NCBI RefSeq assembly: GCF_000213175.1
Contig: NW_009799101.1
Span: 1,715,470 to 1,779,469, forward strand
DNA length: 64,000 nucleotides
Reading direction: 5' to 3'
From: Neurospora tetrasperma FGSC 2508
Taxonomy: Eukaryota; Ascomycota; Sordariomycetes; Sordariales; Sordariaceae
Both the position numbers and the translations under genes were made by a program. This document shows, piece by piece, positions 25,631 through 36,966 of the stretch (position 1 is its first letter; every line of letters begins with the position of its first letter). A model generated the notes under the pieces. It had not been told where the DNA came from. It worked only from the letters and a program-made list of their open reading frames with translations, and ran no database searches.

Positions 25631-27749
25631 ATGGATCAGTACCTGTTTCAGACGTATCTCGACCAGTGCTCATTTGTGGAGGAGACTACCTCATGGATAG
25701 AAATCTTCAATTATTCGGTAAGCAAAAAAAGGACGAGAAGTTATTAGGATGGAATATCGTGGTCAGAGGTGGGGTAAAGGGGGAGAAAGGACGAGGCAGC
25801 GGTTCGGTGTGGTGTAACGGGATGGGAGAGAAGGCGAGAAGATGGGTATTTGTCTTGGTGGGGAGTTGATACGGTGAAAGGTATTGAGATCATGAGAGGA
25901 GATATATGAGAAGGGTTGCAGGGCCCTTGGGCGGGTGAAGTTGAACGAGCTGTCTCTCTGATGTGTATTCGGCAACTGATCCGTGAGGAGGAAGATACGT
26001 TTCAAGAGTTGAGTTATAAACTCGAAGGACGGGAACTCGAGAGGGAACATGAGTAAAGTAAGCATCTAACGTGGTTGGTCTCATAGGATGAAAGTCTCAA
26101 CACCATTGAGGAGCATCGATTCGGGCCTGATGAGCGACGAGTCGAGTTTCATAATTTTTTGCGTCGGCGGGTAAGAAGCAATCCTGAATTTGGAGGGCTT
26201 TGATAGCAATAAGCTGACATTTCCGCTTTCCAGGGTGTCTTTGCTCCTAGAGAGTTGAAGGAAGGAGTACGACTTTTGAACGGAATTCGTCTGATGTGAG
26301 TATCATGATGCAACTGAATTACATGAAACGCAACCGGACTGGCCTAACAAACTGTCCAGAGTACAAAAGGATGCGCAAGATAATGAAACCTTTGCACCTC
26401 TTCACATTTCTTTAAAGCCCGAGGACTACTCAAGCATGGTCGAGAGCATGCGGTTACCTTACCGAGCCATAGAAGGAACCAGCGTCGTCGGCCCCTTTTT
26501 CTGGGCAGCTCTGGACCACGACGACAAAGATCCTCACTTGCGTATGTTCAACCCACCTTGTATCCCTCTCGTCCCTAGCCCTCACACACCATACCATCAT
26601 ACCACTCACGTTCTAACGAGCCGCCCTTTCCTTTGAATTACAGAAATCATCTTCCGCAAATCCGACGTCCGGAAAAAGGGCAAAACCCGGGGCTGGGAAC
26701 TGATGCTCTCGCACTCTTTCAACACGGGCATCACCTCGGGTTTCGTCAAAGGCACGCCCTCCTCCGACATCAACGTTTCCATCAAGACCCTATTGGCCTG
26801 CGCCTCACAAGCCATGCACCCCTTTTTGCTCCCCATGATCGTTTTGTCTCACGACATCTCCATCAAGACGGACATGAAGCAGCGCGAAGCGCGCGAGTGG
26901 TTGCGCCGGCTCGAGCACGCCGTCAGCATGCGACAAGAAATCCTCGAGGAAGAGTCCAACTACATCAAAGACACCATGGTCAACTTGGACCAGATCAACC
27001 GCGACCTGGTGGAGTGCCACTCCCAAGTCCTCTGGAAACGCCCGCAAGCCTACCAAGAAATCGTCCGCAGTTTCGGCATCGCGCTCGATAGTTTCTGGTC
27101 TCTCGCTGAATCCCGCCCCGAAACCTACGGCAAAGAGGCTTTCAAAGCCCTGAACGAGAGCTTCGTCTCCCGCCTGGATTTCTTCCAAGCCAAACTCAAG
27201 GGGATCGAGAGCTACGCACACATCACGCTCGAGCGTCTGTCCATCCAGCGCGCGGCGCTGTACAACATCATCGCCCAGAAGGAGTCCAAGCTGGGTCTGC
27301 AAATGGCCGTCGACCAGCGCAAGCTGGCGCACGCCGCCAAACGGGACGCAACCTCTATGAAATCCATCTCCTTCTTGGGCGCGGTATTTCTACCCGCCAC
27401 ACTACTGGCGTCCGTCTTTTCCATGACCTTTTTCAACTTTCAGAACCAGGATTCGGGGGATTCGTCGTCGTCGTCCGCCGCTGGTGACACCAATTCAACC
27501 TCTTCTGGGGGCAGTGGAAGCGGTGGTTCAGTCTCCCCCACCATCTGGGTGTACTTTGCCATCACCATCCCTGTGACGCTCATCATCGTCGTGACCTGGC
27601 TCCTGTGGGACAAGAGGCGCGAAGCCGAGTACGCCAAGGTAGATGAAGATATCGAGAAGGGCATCGATGCGATGGAGAAGAAGATCATGGCAGAGATGAG
27701 GAAGAGGACGATGAGCACGGCTAGGACGTGGAATGTTGCCAAGAGTTGA
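25631..27749 (+). CDS. CorA-like divalent metal-ion transporter family protein
   Basis: Five exons (25631-25717, 26087-26170, 26234-26295, 26360-26541, 26644-27749) give 506 residues. The first intron is 369 bp, long for this window. The protein has a cytosolic N-terminal part, a long helical region (residues about 210-375) and two membrane segments near the C terminus, at about 379-401 (ISFLGAVFLPATLLASVFSM) and 439-460 (IWVYFAITIPVTLIIVVTWL). This is the CorA layout. The Ser/Gly-rich loop between them is about 35 residues. CorA proteins carry GMN after the first membrane segment; here the place is taken by SMTFFNF, as in many fungal CorA-like proteins, so magnesium transport is not assured. 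The second exon (DESLNTIEEHRFGPDERRVE) fits in phase 0. Probably plasma-membrane or organelle located. Confidence 0.85.
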
Positions 27750-28719
27750 TGACAGTAGGAGGAGCGGGAGGCGGCTTGGGCATATAAGGCATATCACAAC
27801 GAGCGACGATGATGTGACGAAAGAGAGATTCATGGATTAACAACCATTGGTCATTTTTGGATTGAAGAAAGGAGAGGGAGTTGTGGGATGGACAACATAT
27901 CAAGGACTGTGAATACCTTGACGTGATATGAGTTATGATACCTTCGGGCATTGGGGCGGCTACATAAGTTATGACTTACGTATACATACCATGGCTACTT
28001 TATTATAGATGATCAATGGCATCTTCCCGCGAAGGCTTTTGCGGCTTTGTGAACTTATTCTTATATGTGTGAAAGTCGAGGTGGAGTGTATCAGGGACCA
28101 TCATCGAGGCATCTCACCTCGGGATTCAATAAGGTCATTTCCACATGGCAGTTGAAGATCACCGCCATTGAAACCGCAAACAATCACAGGTGTAAATGTT
28201 ATTTCTCTCCTTCTTTCATTTTCCCCTCAGTGATAAGCCAAAAACGGCCAAAATACTCCTCACTCTAATGTTATCTGCCACTTGCCAGTCATTGCATCAC
28301 TTGGATCATCAAACCCATTCCAGGGCGCCATCCGTATGATTTGTTTACACAAAAATAGGGGGACACGATAACAACCTGAAAACGTAAACGCAAGCAAAAC
28401 TGGCCACCCCTTTTGCAGCACCCAGTTCCCGCCCAGACTCATCCTGCGTTGACTGCGCATATCCAAGGCAAAGAGTCCATTTCTTTCGTCTCATAACGCA
28501 TGCTCCACGTAGCCACTGCTGCTGCTGCTATACTTCTGGCTTCGTATTGAGCTTTATACAAAAACGGCCATGGTTCGATGATCCGCTGGTTTAACAAGCC
28601 CATTCATTAGTCTAGCCGATTCTCTGGCCTCTGCGTAGTTGATCGGGCATGTCGCAGTGCAGGTGATGGAAAATTGATTATACACCGTTCGAGCCCACAG
28701 CCGTCGAGGCTCGAGCTGC
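27750..28719. other. Convergent 3' ends of the CorA-like gene and pkac-1
   Basis: About 1 kb between convergent genes. No coding frame is convincing. It should hold both 3' untranslated regions. Confidence 0.6.
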
Positions 28720-29892
28720 TTAGAAGTCCGGGAACAAGTGACCGTACCTGATCTGTGTTAGCATCCAGATACGGCATCGCCATTTGGTACCATTAACTTA
28801 CTCATCTGGCCCTCCTTGTCCATACCGCTCAGTCTCCTCAGGGTACCTGTCGAACTGGCTCGCGTCTCCTGCTCCGGCCTTGACTGGAGGAGTATACGGC
28901 GCGTCGATATCTTTCCTCGCCAGCCGGTCCCAAGTCACCTCGGCAAACCAAGGGTGTGACTTGACGTCTTGCGGTCCGCCGTACAGGTTTCCAAGGCGCT
29001 TGCTCAGGTCTGCCGTGATCAACCGCTCCAACAAGTCCTGCGCGTCGGGGTTGACCCACTGAGGGTATCTGACCTTGCCCTTGAGAATATTTTCGTAGAT
29101 CTTCATGGGGGAGCTGCCGTCCCAGAAGGGCGTATAACCGCAAAGCATTTCGTAAATCAAAATACCCAGGGACCACCTGCGCGGTACTCATGTAAGCAAT
29201 TGGTGGAGCGATGGAGAGGCTGCCGAATGAATGTACTTACCAATCTACCGACTTGTTGTAACCCTTGTTGGAAACAACCTCTGGTGCCAAGTAGTCTGGA
29301 GTACCACACAGTGTCCACGTCTTATCTGGAACCCGCTTGGCGAACCCGAAATCCGTAATTTTGAGGTGGCCGTGGCGGTCAAGAAGCAGGTTCTCAGGCT
29401 TCAGATCTCTGTAAATGATATCCCGCGAGTGCAGGTACTCCAGGGCCAAGGTGACTTCTGCAGCGTAGAACTTGGCAACGGGGTTAGGAAAGCGCTGTAT
29501 AATCCGTGTCAGCCGCACATACTCCATGGGCGAACAAACCCATCTAACTTACTCCGGACTTCCTCAGCAACGAGAAGAGCTCGCCGCCCTCTACGAAATC
29601 CATCACCATGTAAAGATTCTTGGCATCCTGAAATGTTCCCCATAGCGTGATCAGGAAGGGGTGTTTGACCTCCGCCAGCATTCTTCTTTCGTCATTGGTG
29701 TGCTCGACCTGCTTCATCTTGACCACTTGGGCCTTCTTCAACACCTTGACGGCATAGAAGCGCGAGTTATGCCGAGACTGGACCAGGTGGACTCTGCCGA
29801 AGCTACCGGTGCCGAGGGTTCTCAATATCTCGAAGTCGGCGAGCGAATACTTGCCCTTGGTGGCCCTGGGCTGACTAGGCTGAGGCTGCACT

Positions 29893-29927
<35 letters not shown>

Positions 29928-29930
29928 TTG

Positions 29931-29961
<31 letters not shown>

Positions 29962-30503
29962 TGAGCTTGAGACTGCTGATGGTGATTATGCGGCGGCTGC
30001 AGTGTTGCTTGCTGTGTTTGAGGCATGGACGGCTGGGGCGTGTGCGGCGCGGGCAGGCCGCCGTTAGCTGGGGATACAGATGGAACGTATCTAGACGACT
30101 GTTTGTAGGTGGCGGGTTGGTCGTAGTGCGGTTGGTGTATGAGGTTGGAGATGGACGGGAGGTTCTGCTGCTCCGCTGCTCCAGGAGAGGGCGTGTGCTG
30201 AGGGGGATAGGCATGCTGTTGAACCGGGAGAGAATTCATGTTGACGGGGTTTTCGTGCGGCAGGGTAATGGGCGTATGGGTTGTATCGATGGTGGTAGTA
30301 CCGGTCGCGACTGACTGGGAAGTGGCCTGCGACGCACTCGAGTGCGACGAGATCCGGGCGATGCTGCTCTGGATGGAGTTGCGGTCGAGGCTCGAGGCCG
30401 AGGTAGGGGTGACTGGGCTGGTTGGGTGGCTAGTCGAAGAAGGGTCCGTATTGCCCTCCTTCGTCCGTTTCTTTTTGAGGAAACCGAGGCTAGGCAGAGG
30501 CAT
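28720..30503 (-). CDS. pkac-1: cAMP-dependent protein kinase catalytic subunit
   Basis: Four exons on the minus strand (30503-29553, 29494-29241, 29176-28802, 28747-28720) give 535 residues. The kinase domain starts near residue 220. It shows the glycine loop [10 protein letters not shown] (from 231), catalytic lysine in AVKVLKK (Lys253), YRDLKPEN (Asp347), DFG (365-367), the activation segment [14 protein letters not shown] with Thr378, and the AGC-kinase tail ending FPDF supplied by the 28-nt last exon. These are hallmarks of PKA. The first 215 residues are a fungal-type extension rich in S, T, P and Q with two glutamine runs (181-192, 194-204). PKA phosphorylates R-R-x-S/T targets when cAMP releases the regulatory subunit, controlling growth, conidiation and carbon response. 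The first ATG at 30503 is chosen; upstream in-frame codons lack ATG. It matches Neurospora pkac-1. Confidence 0.95.
29893..29963 (-). repeat. CAG/CAA glutamine-codon repeat inside pkac-1
   Basis: A mixed CAG/CAA repeat on the coding strand encodes two glutamine runs of 12 and 11 residues separated by one proline. Because it is in frame, length changes would alter only the polyglutamine linker before the kinase domain. Such repeats vary between strains. Confidence 0.9.
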
Positions 30504-32722
30504 CAAATCCTATTTCCGGGTCGACAGCCGAGCGAGACCTGGGCCGTCTAATTGGGGAGCTGGAGACGGGAGCCGGAACCGACACGCGGAGGAGAGAATC
30601 GAGCAGGAGTGGTGCAGGCGGCGGCGGCGGGCTGTCGCGACTGCAGGATGTATGCAAGGCAATCAGTAAACACGGAGCTTCAATATGGGAGAAAAGCCAA
30701 TTGGCACATGCGGCTGCTGCAGCGCATGGGGAACGACCCGGCTCGCTCTGAGCTTTGAGGTTGGGTAACACCGGCAGAAGCAAGAGATAGGGAACGACAA
30801 CCTCGAGGAGTGCAAGGGCAAACGCTTTGATCAAGGCAGTCGCGGTGCAACTCCAGCTGCGGTATCGGTGCTTTCTATCTCCCAGCAACACCTCATGACC
30901 TCATTAACCGGGCGTGTAGTGACATGTGCTTTCTTAGGTTTGGTTGACATTTTGGATATCAGTTGGAACACATACCAGACAACAAACTTGCTACCTTTGA
31001 CGGGACTACCCAGCGAGCGCTCGCGTGTAGCTGAGAGAGAGAATGGAAGGTCGAAATAAGCCAGAAAGCGAATAGAGTAGTTGCGTGTATGTTATGATGA
31101 AGTGTGGTGTGGTGTGTGTGGTGTGGTAAAGACTAGCAAAAACGAGCGAGGCGGAGAGGTACGGCGACGTCAGGAATTGAAGCCGGAGGTAAGGTAGTGA
31201 AGTCACTCAGCGTTGCCCTACCTTGCAGGTTGCTTTTTCCTTGTAAGGCGGGACCGAGTGCAGTGTAGTAAGACTGGGGTGAGATGTTTTGAACTGGAAC
31301 CCTGTCAGTTGTCGAGAAACAAGCTGAGCTGTTGCTGTTACGTGTTGTTGTACGGTCGAATTGGAGGAGCTGAGAAGAGGGATGTCGAGATTGAGGGGCA
31401 ACCAAAGACAACAGAAAACAAGAAGACGGTTGACAAAGAACGGGAACGGTCAGGACGACGTGTGCGCTCTCTTGGGATCGATCGCCTGTCCTATTGGCAT
31501 AGGGCGACGTCTCTCTGCCTTTGTACACTAGTAGAGCCACGCACGCCCCAATTGCGATTTGGTAGCTGAATCGGGGGCCGGGGGGAATGCTGTTCAAAGC
31601 TCTTTGCTTTCGTTGCCTTTGGCTTTTCTTGTTTGTCTCCCAAGTGGAGCGCGCCCCTGGTTAAGTTCCCCTTGCTGGAGACGATCCCGTCCCTAGAGAG
31701 ACTGGTTGGAAACTTTGGTACACTTGGCCGAATCCAACCATCTCCTTTCGAAGACGTCAAAGAGAAGCGATACACCCAGAAACGAAATACCCCAGTTCAC
31801 TCATGATACATATAAAGCCAAACGCCTCGGCTGCTCAGTCAAGTTAAACAAGCAGCGGACATGTCAAGTAAGTGTTAAGCCCAGATGTCCGTCTGAGTCG
31901 TCTCTGAACAAGCTGTGTAGGTGCGACTGCGGGGACACACTTCCAACTTCACAGCTGGAAACTGAAGCAATGGTTGAAGTCACTGCGGGACCTCGTGGAA
32001 TCCCAGTGACATTGGAGGGGCTTGAGGAGCCGCTGGTGATGGTGTAAAAGGTGGGGTTTCCTCTAACTTTTGGAAGGGATCGTCCCTGTTGGATAGACTT
32101 GTCGAGTTGCCCATCGCATCGTCATCGCCTTCGGGATCCAATCACGTCACGTTGGGCTCGTGTCCATGTCCAAATTTGGGGCGTCAGAAATGGCCCTCAA
32201 CCCCGAGCTCCCAAAATGTAGAAATGTAACCGTCATGTCAATTTCATTTTTTCAATTCTTTTTTCAAACCGACCATTGGTATTCGGGGGAGGCTACACTA
32301 CCTGGCCCCGTCATTATACCCACTGGTATACTGTGTAGGATCCCGCTTGTCGGCAGTTTAGAAAAAAAGCAGAAACCCTGTGCGTCGGAGGACACAAATG
32401 TGGTTTTCTATAGTCACCTCCAGGATCAGGGCCTATATGTCTCAGGGACAGGCAAGGGCAGAGATGTAAGAAAAGTCCCATTTTGACCGTCGCAATGAGT
32501 AAAGGGCAGTCGTCTTGGAATACCGCCTCTTCTGTAGAAGGGCAAGCTCAAAATACACCCAAAAACCAAGAAAAAAAGAAAATAGACCGTCCGTGCCACC
32601 CGCGCCAATGCAGAAACTGTATGTGCGAATCCTCATCCTCTTTTTTTTCTCTTCTCCTCGATTGCGTATCGCGATTCACCACCACCGTCCCATCCCATCA
32701 TGATCCCCACATGTCATACCCC
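30504..32722. other. pkac-1 promoter and lectin gene 3' end
   Basis: About 2.2 kb between two minus-strand genes. The left part (30504 to roughly 31600) should be the long leader and promoter of pkac-1, as regulatory kinases in Neurospora often have long leaders. The right end is the 3' side of the lectin gene. Short open frames on both strands show no family features. A GT/GGT-rich patch lies near 31110-31135. Confidence 0.5.
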
Positions 32723-33896
32723 TTAAAAGCGATGGCTGCGCTGCTGCTTCGTCCTGTACGCCGTGTATCCGACATAGGCGCCTCCCACCGCAAAGAAGAA
32801 GAAGAGCGTCTTCACCAGGAACCAGGTCCAGCTACCCTCAGCTTGCTGATCCGTCACCTTCTTGCCCTTGCCGCTACCAGGGGTGGACTTGGTCGGCGGT
32901 GCGGTAGTGTAGAGGTTCCTGGCGTTGATCGAGATGATGTCGTGGTTGTCGCTAAGCTCGCCCGTCTCGGCCGTGAAGCCGAGGTAGGCCACGGGAGGAA
33001 TCGTGGGCGGCTGGTTGGTCTCGAAGCAGAGGAGCCACTCGCCCTCGTTCTTGTACTGCAGCTCGAGCTTTAGGTACTTGTCCTGAAAGTGCGACAGCTT
33101 GAACTTGGTCGGCACGTTGGCGTGCCTGATACCGCGGGCCGAGCAGCCAGCCAGCTCCTGGTTCTTGCCATCCGTGTCCTTGTCGTAGGAGGTCCGTCCG
33201 TCGCCCACCATGGCCATGACGTAGGGGAAGACGACGCCGGGCCGGTTGTTCTTGTACGTGTCGAAGAAGATGCCGAGACCCTCGAACTTGTCCTGGTTGC
33301 CGAAAACAGGCCCCTCGCGCCCGCGCTCCTTGGTGAGCCACATGGCAAACCCATCGCCATAGAGCTGGTTCTTTCCGGAAATCTTGAACTCGACCTCGAT
33401 TTCCCAGTTGGTTGCTGTCAAGGGCACCTTGGACCAAAGGTTGCCCATCTGCGACGGCCGGTCGGATGTGAGACGAATGTACCTTGGGAAGAAGTACCGT
33501 TAGCGATGTCTTCCTTGGCGACGTTGGACGGCTTTGTGCGGGAGCAACTCACTGGTCTGTACGGATAATGGTGTCTCCTCCAAAGTCATACCACCGACTT
33601 TGCGTGTCTGAGTCCAAGTATGGCTGTAGATTGTGAATGACACGGCGTTAGTCATGGTCGAGACAAGTCCCAAGTCCCTCGTGGGATGCGGAGAGATCAT
33701 GTGCGCATACCTGGTTCAAGCTATGCGTCCTGAGCTGTTGGAAGAAAGCGTTAGTACCATGCGCAGAATGGCGCGAGGCAGAGCTTCCGGAACTCACTCC
33801 AATGCTCTTCACGTTGCCCTCTGCATCTTGCTGCACAGCACCGTGTGCCGCCGTGGCCAGCCACAAGGCCGACAGTGCCGACGTCAACAACATCAT
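32723..33896 (-). CDS. L-type lectin cargo receptor (VIP36/ERGIC-53/Emp46-47 family)
   Basis: Four exons on the minus strand (33896-33798, 33734-33711, 33623-33553, 33482-32723) give 317 residues. A signal peptide is visible at 1-20 (MMLLTSALSALWLATAAHGA). The legume-lectin-type luminal domain follows: LRTHSLNQPYLDSDTQSRWY, TIIRTDQYIRLTSDRPSQMG, GDGFAMWL near 107 and FFDTYKN near 137, which carry the calcium and mannose-binding Asp and Asn positions. A single membrane segment lies at about 285-306 (LVKTLFFFFAVGGAYVGYTA), followed by a short cytosolic tail RTKQQRSHRF with basic residues. Such type I proteins carry high-mannose glycoproteins between the ER, ERGIC and Golgi. The tail lacks a clear KKxx signal, so steady-state location is uncertain. 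The 24-nt second exon (LRTHSLNQ) is small but conserved in sequence logic. Divergent from the NSRP1-like gene. Confidence 0.92.
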
Positions 33897-34969
33897 GATG
33901 CCCAGAAACCTAACCTAACGATGCGGCGGATCTGCTTTGGGAGGAGGAGGCAAGAAGGGGGAGGGGGAGGAAGAAGAAAAAGAAGAAGGGGAAGAAGAAG
34001 AAGAAAGGAGGAAGAGGAGGCGTAGCGATAGTGTTATTGTTGTTGTTGTTGTCGATTGAGGCCCGCAAGGGGGAAAATGCAGAAGAGATGGGACTGAAGA
34101 AAACGAAGGAACTGAATTGTTGGAAAAGGGGAGGGGGGAAATGAATGAGCGTGCAGAAGGTATTCAGATAATGTCGTTTCGGAACTTGAGCCGAAGTGGT
34201 GTCGCTTCGTGCCGCTGGTTTGTGGTTCTTGATGCGGTTGTTGAACCAACCACGAACTGTTAAACCTCAGGTTAGCTGGCCTTTTCGAAGCCCAGGCCGG
34301 AAACAGAGGGGGCCACCACGGCGAGACCGTGCAGCGTCTGAGAGCAGAAATCCGGGGCAACTTGGCAGTGAGCATGCGACACATCGCCTAGGTACCTACC
34401 TCTAGGTAACGATGCAACGAAGGCTGGCGGCAGTGGGAGGAGGTAATTAGTATCAGTGTTGATAACCGTACAGTAGGTACATTCCCTTCCATTCCTGGCC
34501 TTTTTGTTTATCAACAAATGGGTTGAAACAACAATGTAATTGTATACTTGATACAAAGTTAACGATCTTTTACCCTTGCTCGGCTAGATTCCAACAGAAG
34601 CTTTGCTGGACCCTTCGGCTTCTACGACAGGGATCTTGGGGGCTTGCAATCAGTGGATGATGATGAGCTACGGATTTAACATTGACAGCAAAGGGGACCT
34701 CGCAACCTCGAGCTCCTGGAAACTAAACTAAAGGCGGTTTGCCGGCCGGGAAAAGGAACACCATGCGAATGATCGATAAACGATAAGCGATCCGTGGCTG
34801 GTGCCGTGACCCACTTATTCTTCACTTTAGTGTAAGTCGGTGCACTGCACTGCAGTGTAGCGTAGTCGCCGCCACTCGAATTATCCCCAGGACAACCAAC
34901 CTTCTCTTTCTGAATTATTTCACTAGTTGTATTTCAAATTGGCCAATCAATCTACCAAAGAAATTCATC
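33897..34969. other. Divergent promoter between lectin and NSRP1-like genes
   Basis: About 1.07 kb between divergent genes. Close to the lectin start is a purine-rich GAA/GGA tract, listed separately. A GTT repeat (about 34035-34052) and an imperfect palindrome built on CCTAGGTA (34382-34414) also lie here. No gene seen. Confidence 0.6.
33937..34020. repeat. GAA/GGA purine-rich microsatellite
   Basis: An 84-bp stretch is nearly all G and A on the plus strand, dominated by GAAGAA and GGGGGA units. On the lectin mRNA strand it is a CT-rich leader or promoter block just upstream of the ATG at 33896. Confidence 0.8.
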
Positions 34970-36271
34970 ATGGTGGGCTTCTCCTTTGGACTGAAAAAGG
35001 CTGCCGCCTCCTCGAAACCAGCGCCGGCCAAGAGGAAGCCCACGACCTTTGGCGGCGATGACGATGACGAAAACACGACAGTCGGTGATGGCCAGCCCAA
35101 GCCCATCGCCGCTGTTGAGATCACCGAACTGGACGGTTTCGACGACAACACGAGCACACCCCTAGAGGCAGTAGACGAGGGCCGAAAATCAAAAAAGAAA
35201 TCAAAGGGACTACCACAACCACCACTGCCTATATCGGCAACAACATCATCATCATCATCAAATAAGAAAGCACCTCTTCCCGTCGCCGCCGCCGCTCAAT
35301 TTGGCAACCTCTCCTCCGCCCTCGAATCGCGTAAATACGCTCAAGCTGCCGCCACCGCCGACCCCTCCATCTACGACTACGACGCCGTCTATGATTCCCT
35401 CAAGGCGCCCAAGAAGCAAGAGAAAGAAGCCGACAGCAAGGAAGGCAAGCGGCCGCGCTACTTTGATGCTTTACAAAAGGCCGCCGAGACGCGCGAGCGC
35501 GACCGGACCATCGCCGAAGAAAAAAGACTAAAACGGGAGCGCGAGGCCGAGGGGGACGCGTTTGCCGATAAAGAAAAATTCGTCACAGAGGCGTACAAGC
35601 GCCAGCAGGAAGAAAACCGACGACTGGAAGAAGAAGAAAAGAAGAGGGAGGAGGAAGAGGCCAAGAAGAACAAGAATAAGGGCTTGACGGACTTTTATAA
35701 GCAGATGCTGGAGAAGGAGGAGCAGGAGCATGCGGCCAAGATGAAGGCTGTTGAGGAGCGGGTTAAGGCTGGGCCTGGAGAAGCAGCACAGCAGAAGAAT
35801 GAGGGAGAAGAAGACCCGGACACGGAAAAGTCGGCGACAGAAAGGGCAAAGGAGATTAACGCCATGGGCGGAAATGTGATTATCAATGATGACGGTGAGG
35901 TGGTCGACAAACGACAGCTGCTCAAGGGTGGTTTAAACGTGGCGCCCAAGAAGAAGGTGGAACACCAACAAGAGAAGGCTCGACAGGCCGCAAAGCCTGC
36001 TGGGGCAAGCGGACCAGCCAAGGGCGTGTTCCAGGGTGGCAGCAAGCAGGCAATGCGGGAAAGGCAGACGCGCATGCTGGAGGCTCAGCTTGAGGAGAGG
36101 CTTAAGCGGGCGAGAGAGGAGGAAGAAGAAGAGAGGAAGAAGGTTGAGCTGGTGTCCAAGAGCAGGAAGACGGAGGCGGATATCTCGAGCGCGAAGGAGC
36201 GGTACCTGGCGAGAAAGAGGGCGGCTGAGGAGGCGAAGAAGAAGGGGCTGGAGGAGGGTGGTGCGCCGTAG
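34970..36271 (+). CDS. NSRP1-like nuclear speckle splicing regulatory protein (DUF2040)
   Basis: A single-exon gene of 433 residues. The N terminus MVGFSFGLKKAAASSKPAPA is typical of the family. The conserved DUF2040 region is about residues 135-260: DPSIYDYDAVYDSLK, then RPRYFDALQKAAETRERDRT, then GLTDFYKQMLEKEEQEH. Between these and after is a long charged coiled coil, rich in E, K and R (about 165-290). The C-terminal third is also E/K/R-rich. Animal NSRP1 (CCDC55) binds splicing factors in nuclear speckles and affects alternative splicing; a splicing role here is by family. The start ATG has a good context (atcATGG) and no upstream in-frame ATG is better. Divergent from the lectin gene by 1.07 kb. 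Confidence 0.9.
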   Translation: MVGFSFGLKKAAASSKPAPAKRKPTTFGGDDDDENTTVGDGQPKPIAAVEITELDGFDDNTSTPLEAVDEGRKSKKKSKGLPQPPLPISATTSSSSSNKKAPLPVAAAAQFGNLSSALESRKYAQAAATADPSIYDYDAVYDSLKAPKKQEKEADSKEGKRPRYFDALQKAAETRERDRTIAEEKRLKREREAEGDAFADKEKFVTEAYKRQQEENRRLEEEEKKREEEEAKKNKNKGLTDFYKQMLEKEEQEHAAKMKAVEERVKAGPGEAAQQKNEGEEDPDTEKSATERAKEINAMGGNVIINDDGEVVDKRQLLKGGLNVAPKKKVEHQQEKARQAAKPAGASGPAKGVFQGGSKQAMRERQTRMLEAQLEERLKRAREEEEEERKKVELVSKSRKTEADISSAKERYLARKRAAEEAKKKGLEEGGAP

Positions 36272-36966
36272 TTCTGTTCTTGACAGCTCGGTTTTGTTAT
36301 CTTTCAAGTTGTTCATTATCAGTAGTAGTTGTTGTTGACATGAGATACCCCTTTCTTCTTGGGAACCTGGTCAGATCACATCAGTTCCCAGTAAAAGCAT
36401 ATGCCAGGAGACGAAAAAAATAAATGCCACTTTTCCAACGTCTATGAAAAGCACTGTGCCCCGTTCCTTTCCCTGTCTACCTATACCATTCCCTTGCCCG
36501 TGATTGCGCTGATGTTGATACACACGTACACATACGGTACGGAAAACGATGTCACCTCCATCTCCCTAACCAAACAGCCGCCGCTCGCTGATTTTTCCCT
36601 CCTTGCGTTCTTCCTTGCTTTGCGCTTCTCCAGCCTCCTGCATCTTTACATTTCCAACCCTCAGCCGTGACCGGATCCTGTGCCAATGCCCAATGCGAAG
36701 GTCTTGACACCACTGCCATCAAGAACCCTTGATATCTTCTATAATGTCCTTCAAAGAAAGGTCGTGTACGATACGGTATCGGCATCCGAATCATTCATCG
36801 CATGCCAGTCGGTAGTCGCGGCAGCAGTCGCAGTCGCACTTAGTCGAAGTCGCATTGTTTTTTTTTCTCCCTGCCCCCCCACCCTCCATGATGCTTTTTT
36901 TCGTCCCCCCCCCCCCCCCCCAAGACCCCCAAGAAGCAACTTATGTGCCTCCTAGGTACTACTCCT
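36272..36966. other. Convergent 3' ends of the NSRP1-like and tim13 genes
   Basis: About 700 bp between convergent genes. It includes a C17 run at 36905-36921 and several short T runs. No gene seen. Confidence 0.6.

Noticed and set aside
29661-30314. A leucine-rich 217-codon plus-strand frame
   Set aside because: It is the complement of the CAG/CAA glutamine repeat in pkac-1, which reads as poly-leucine.
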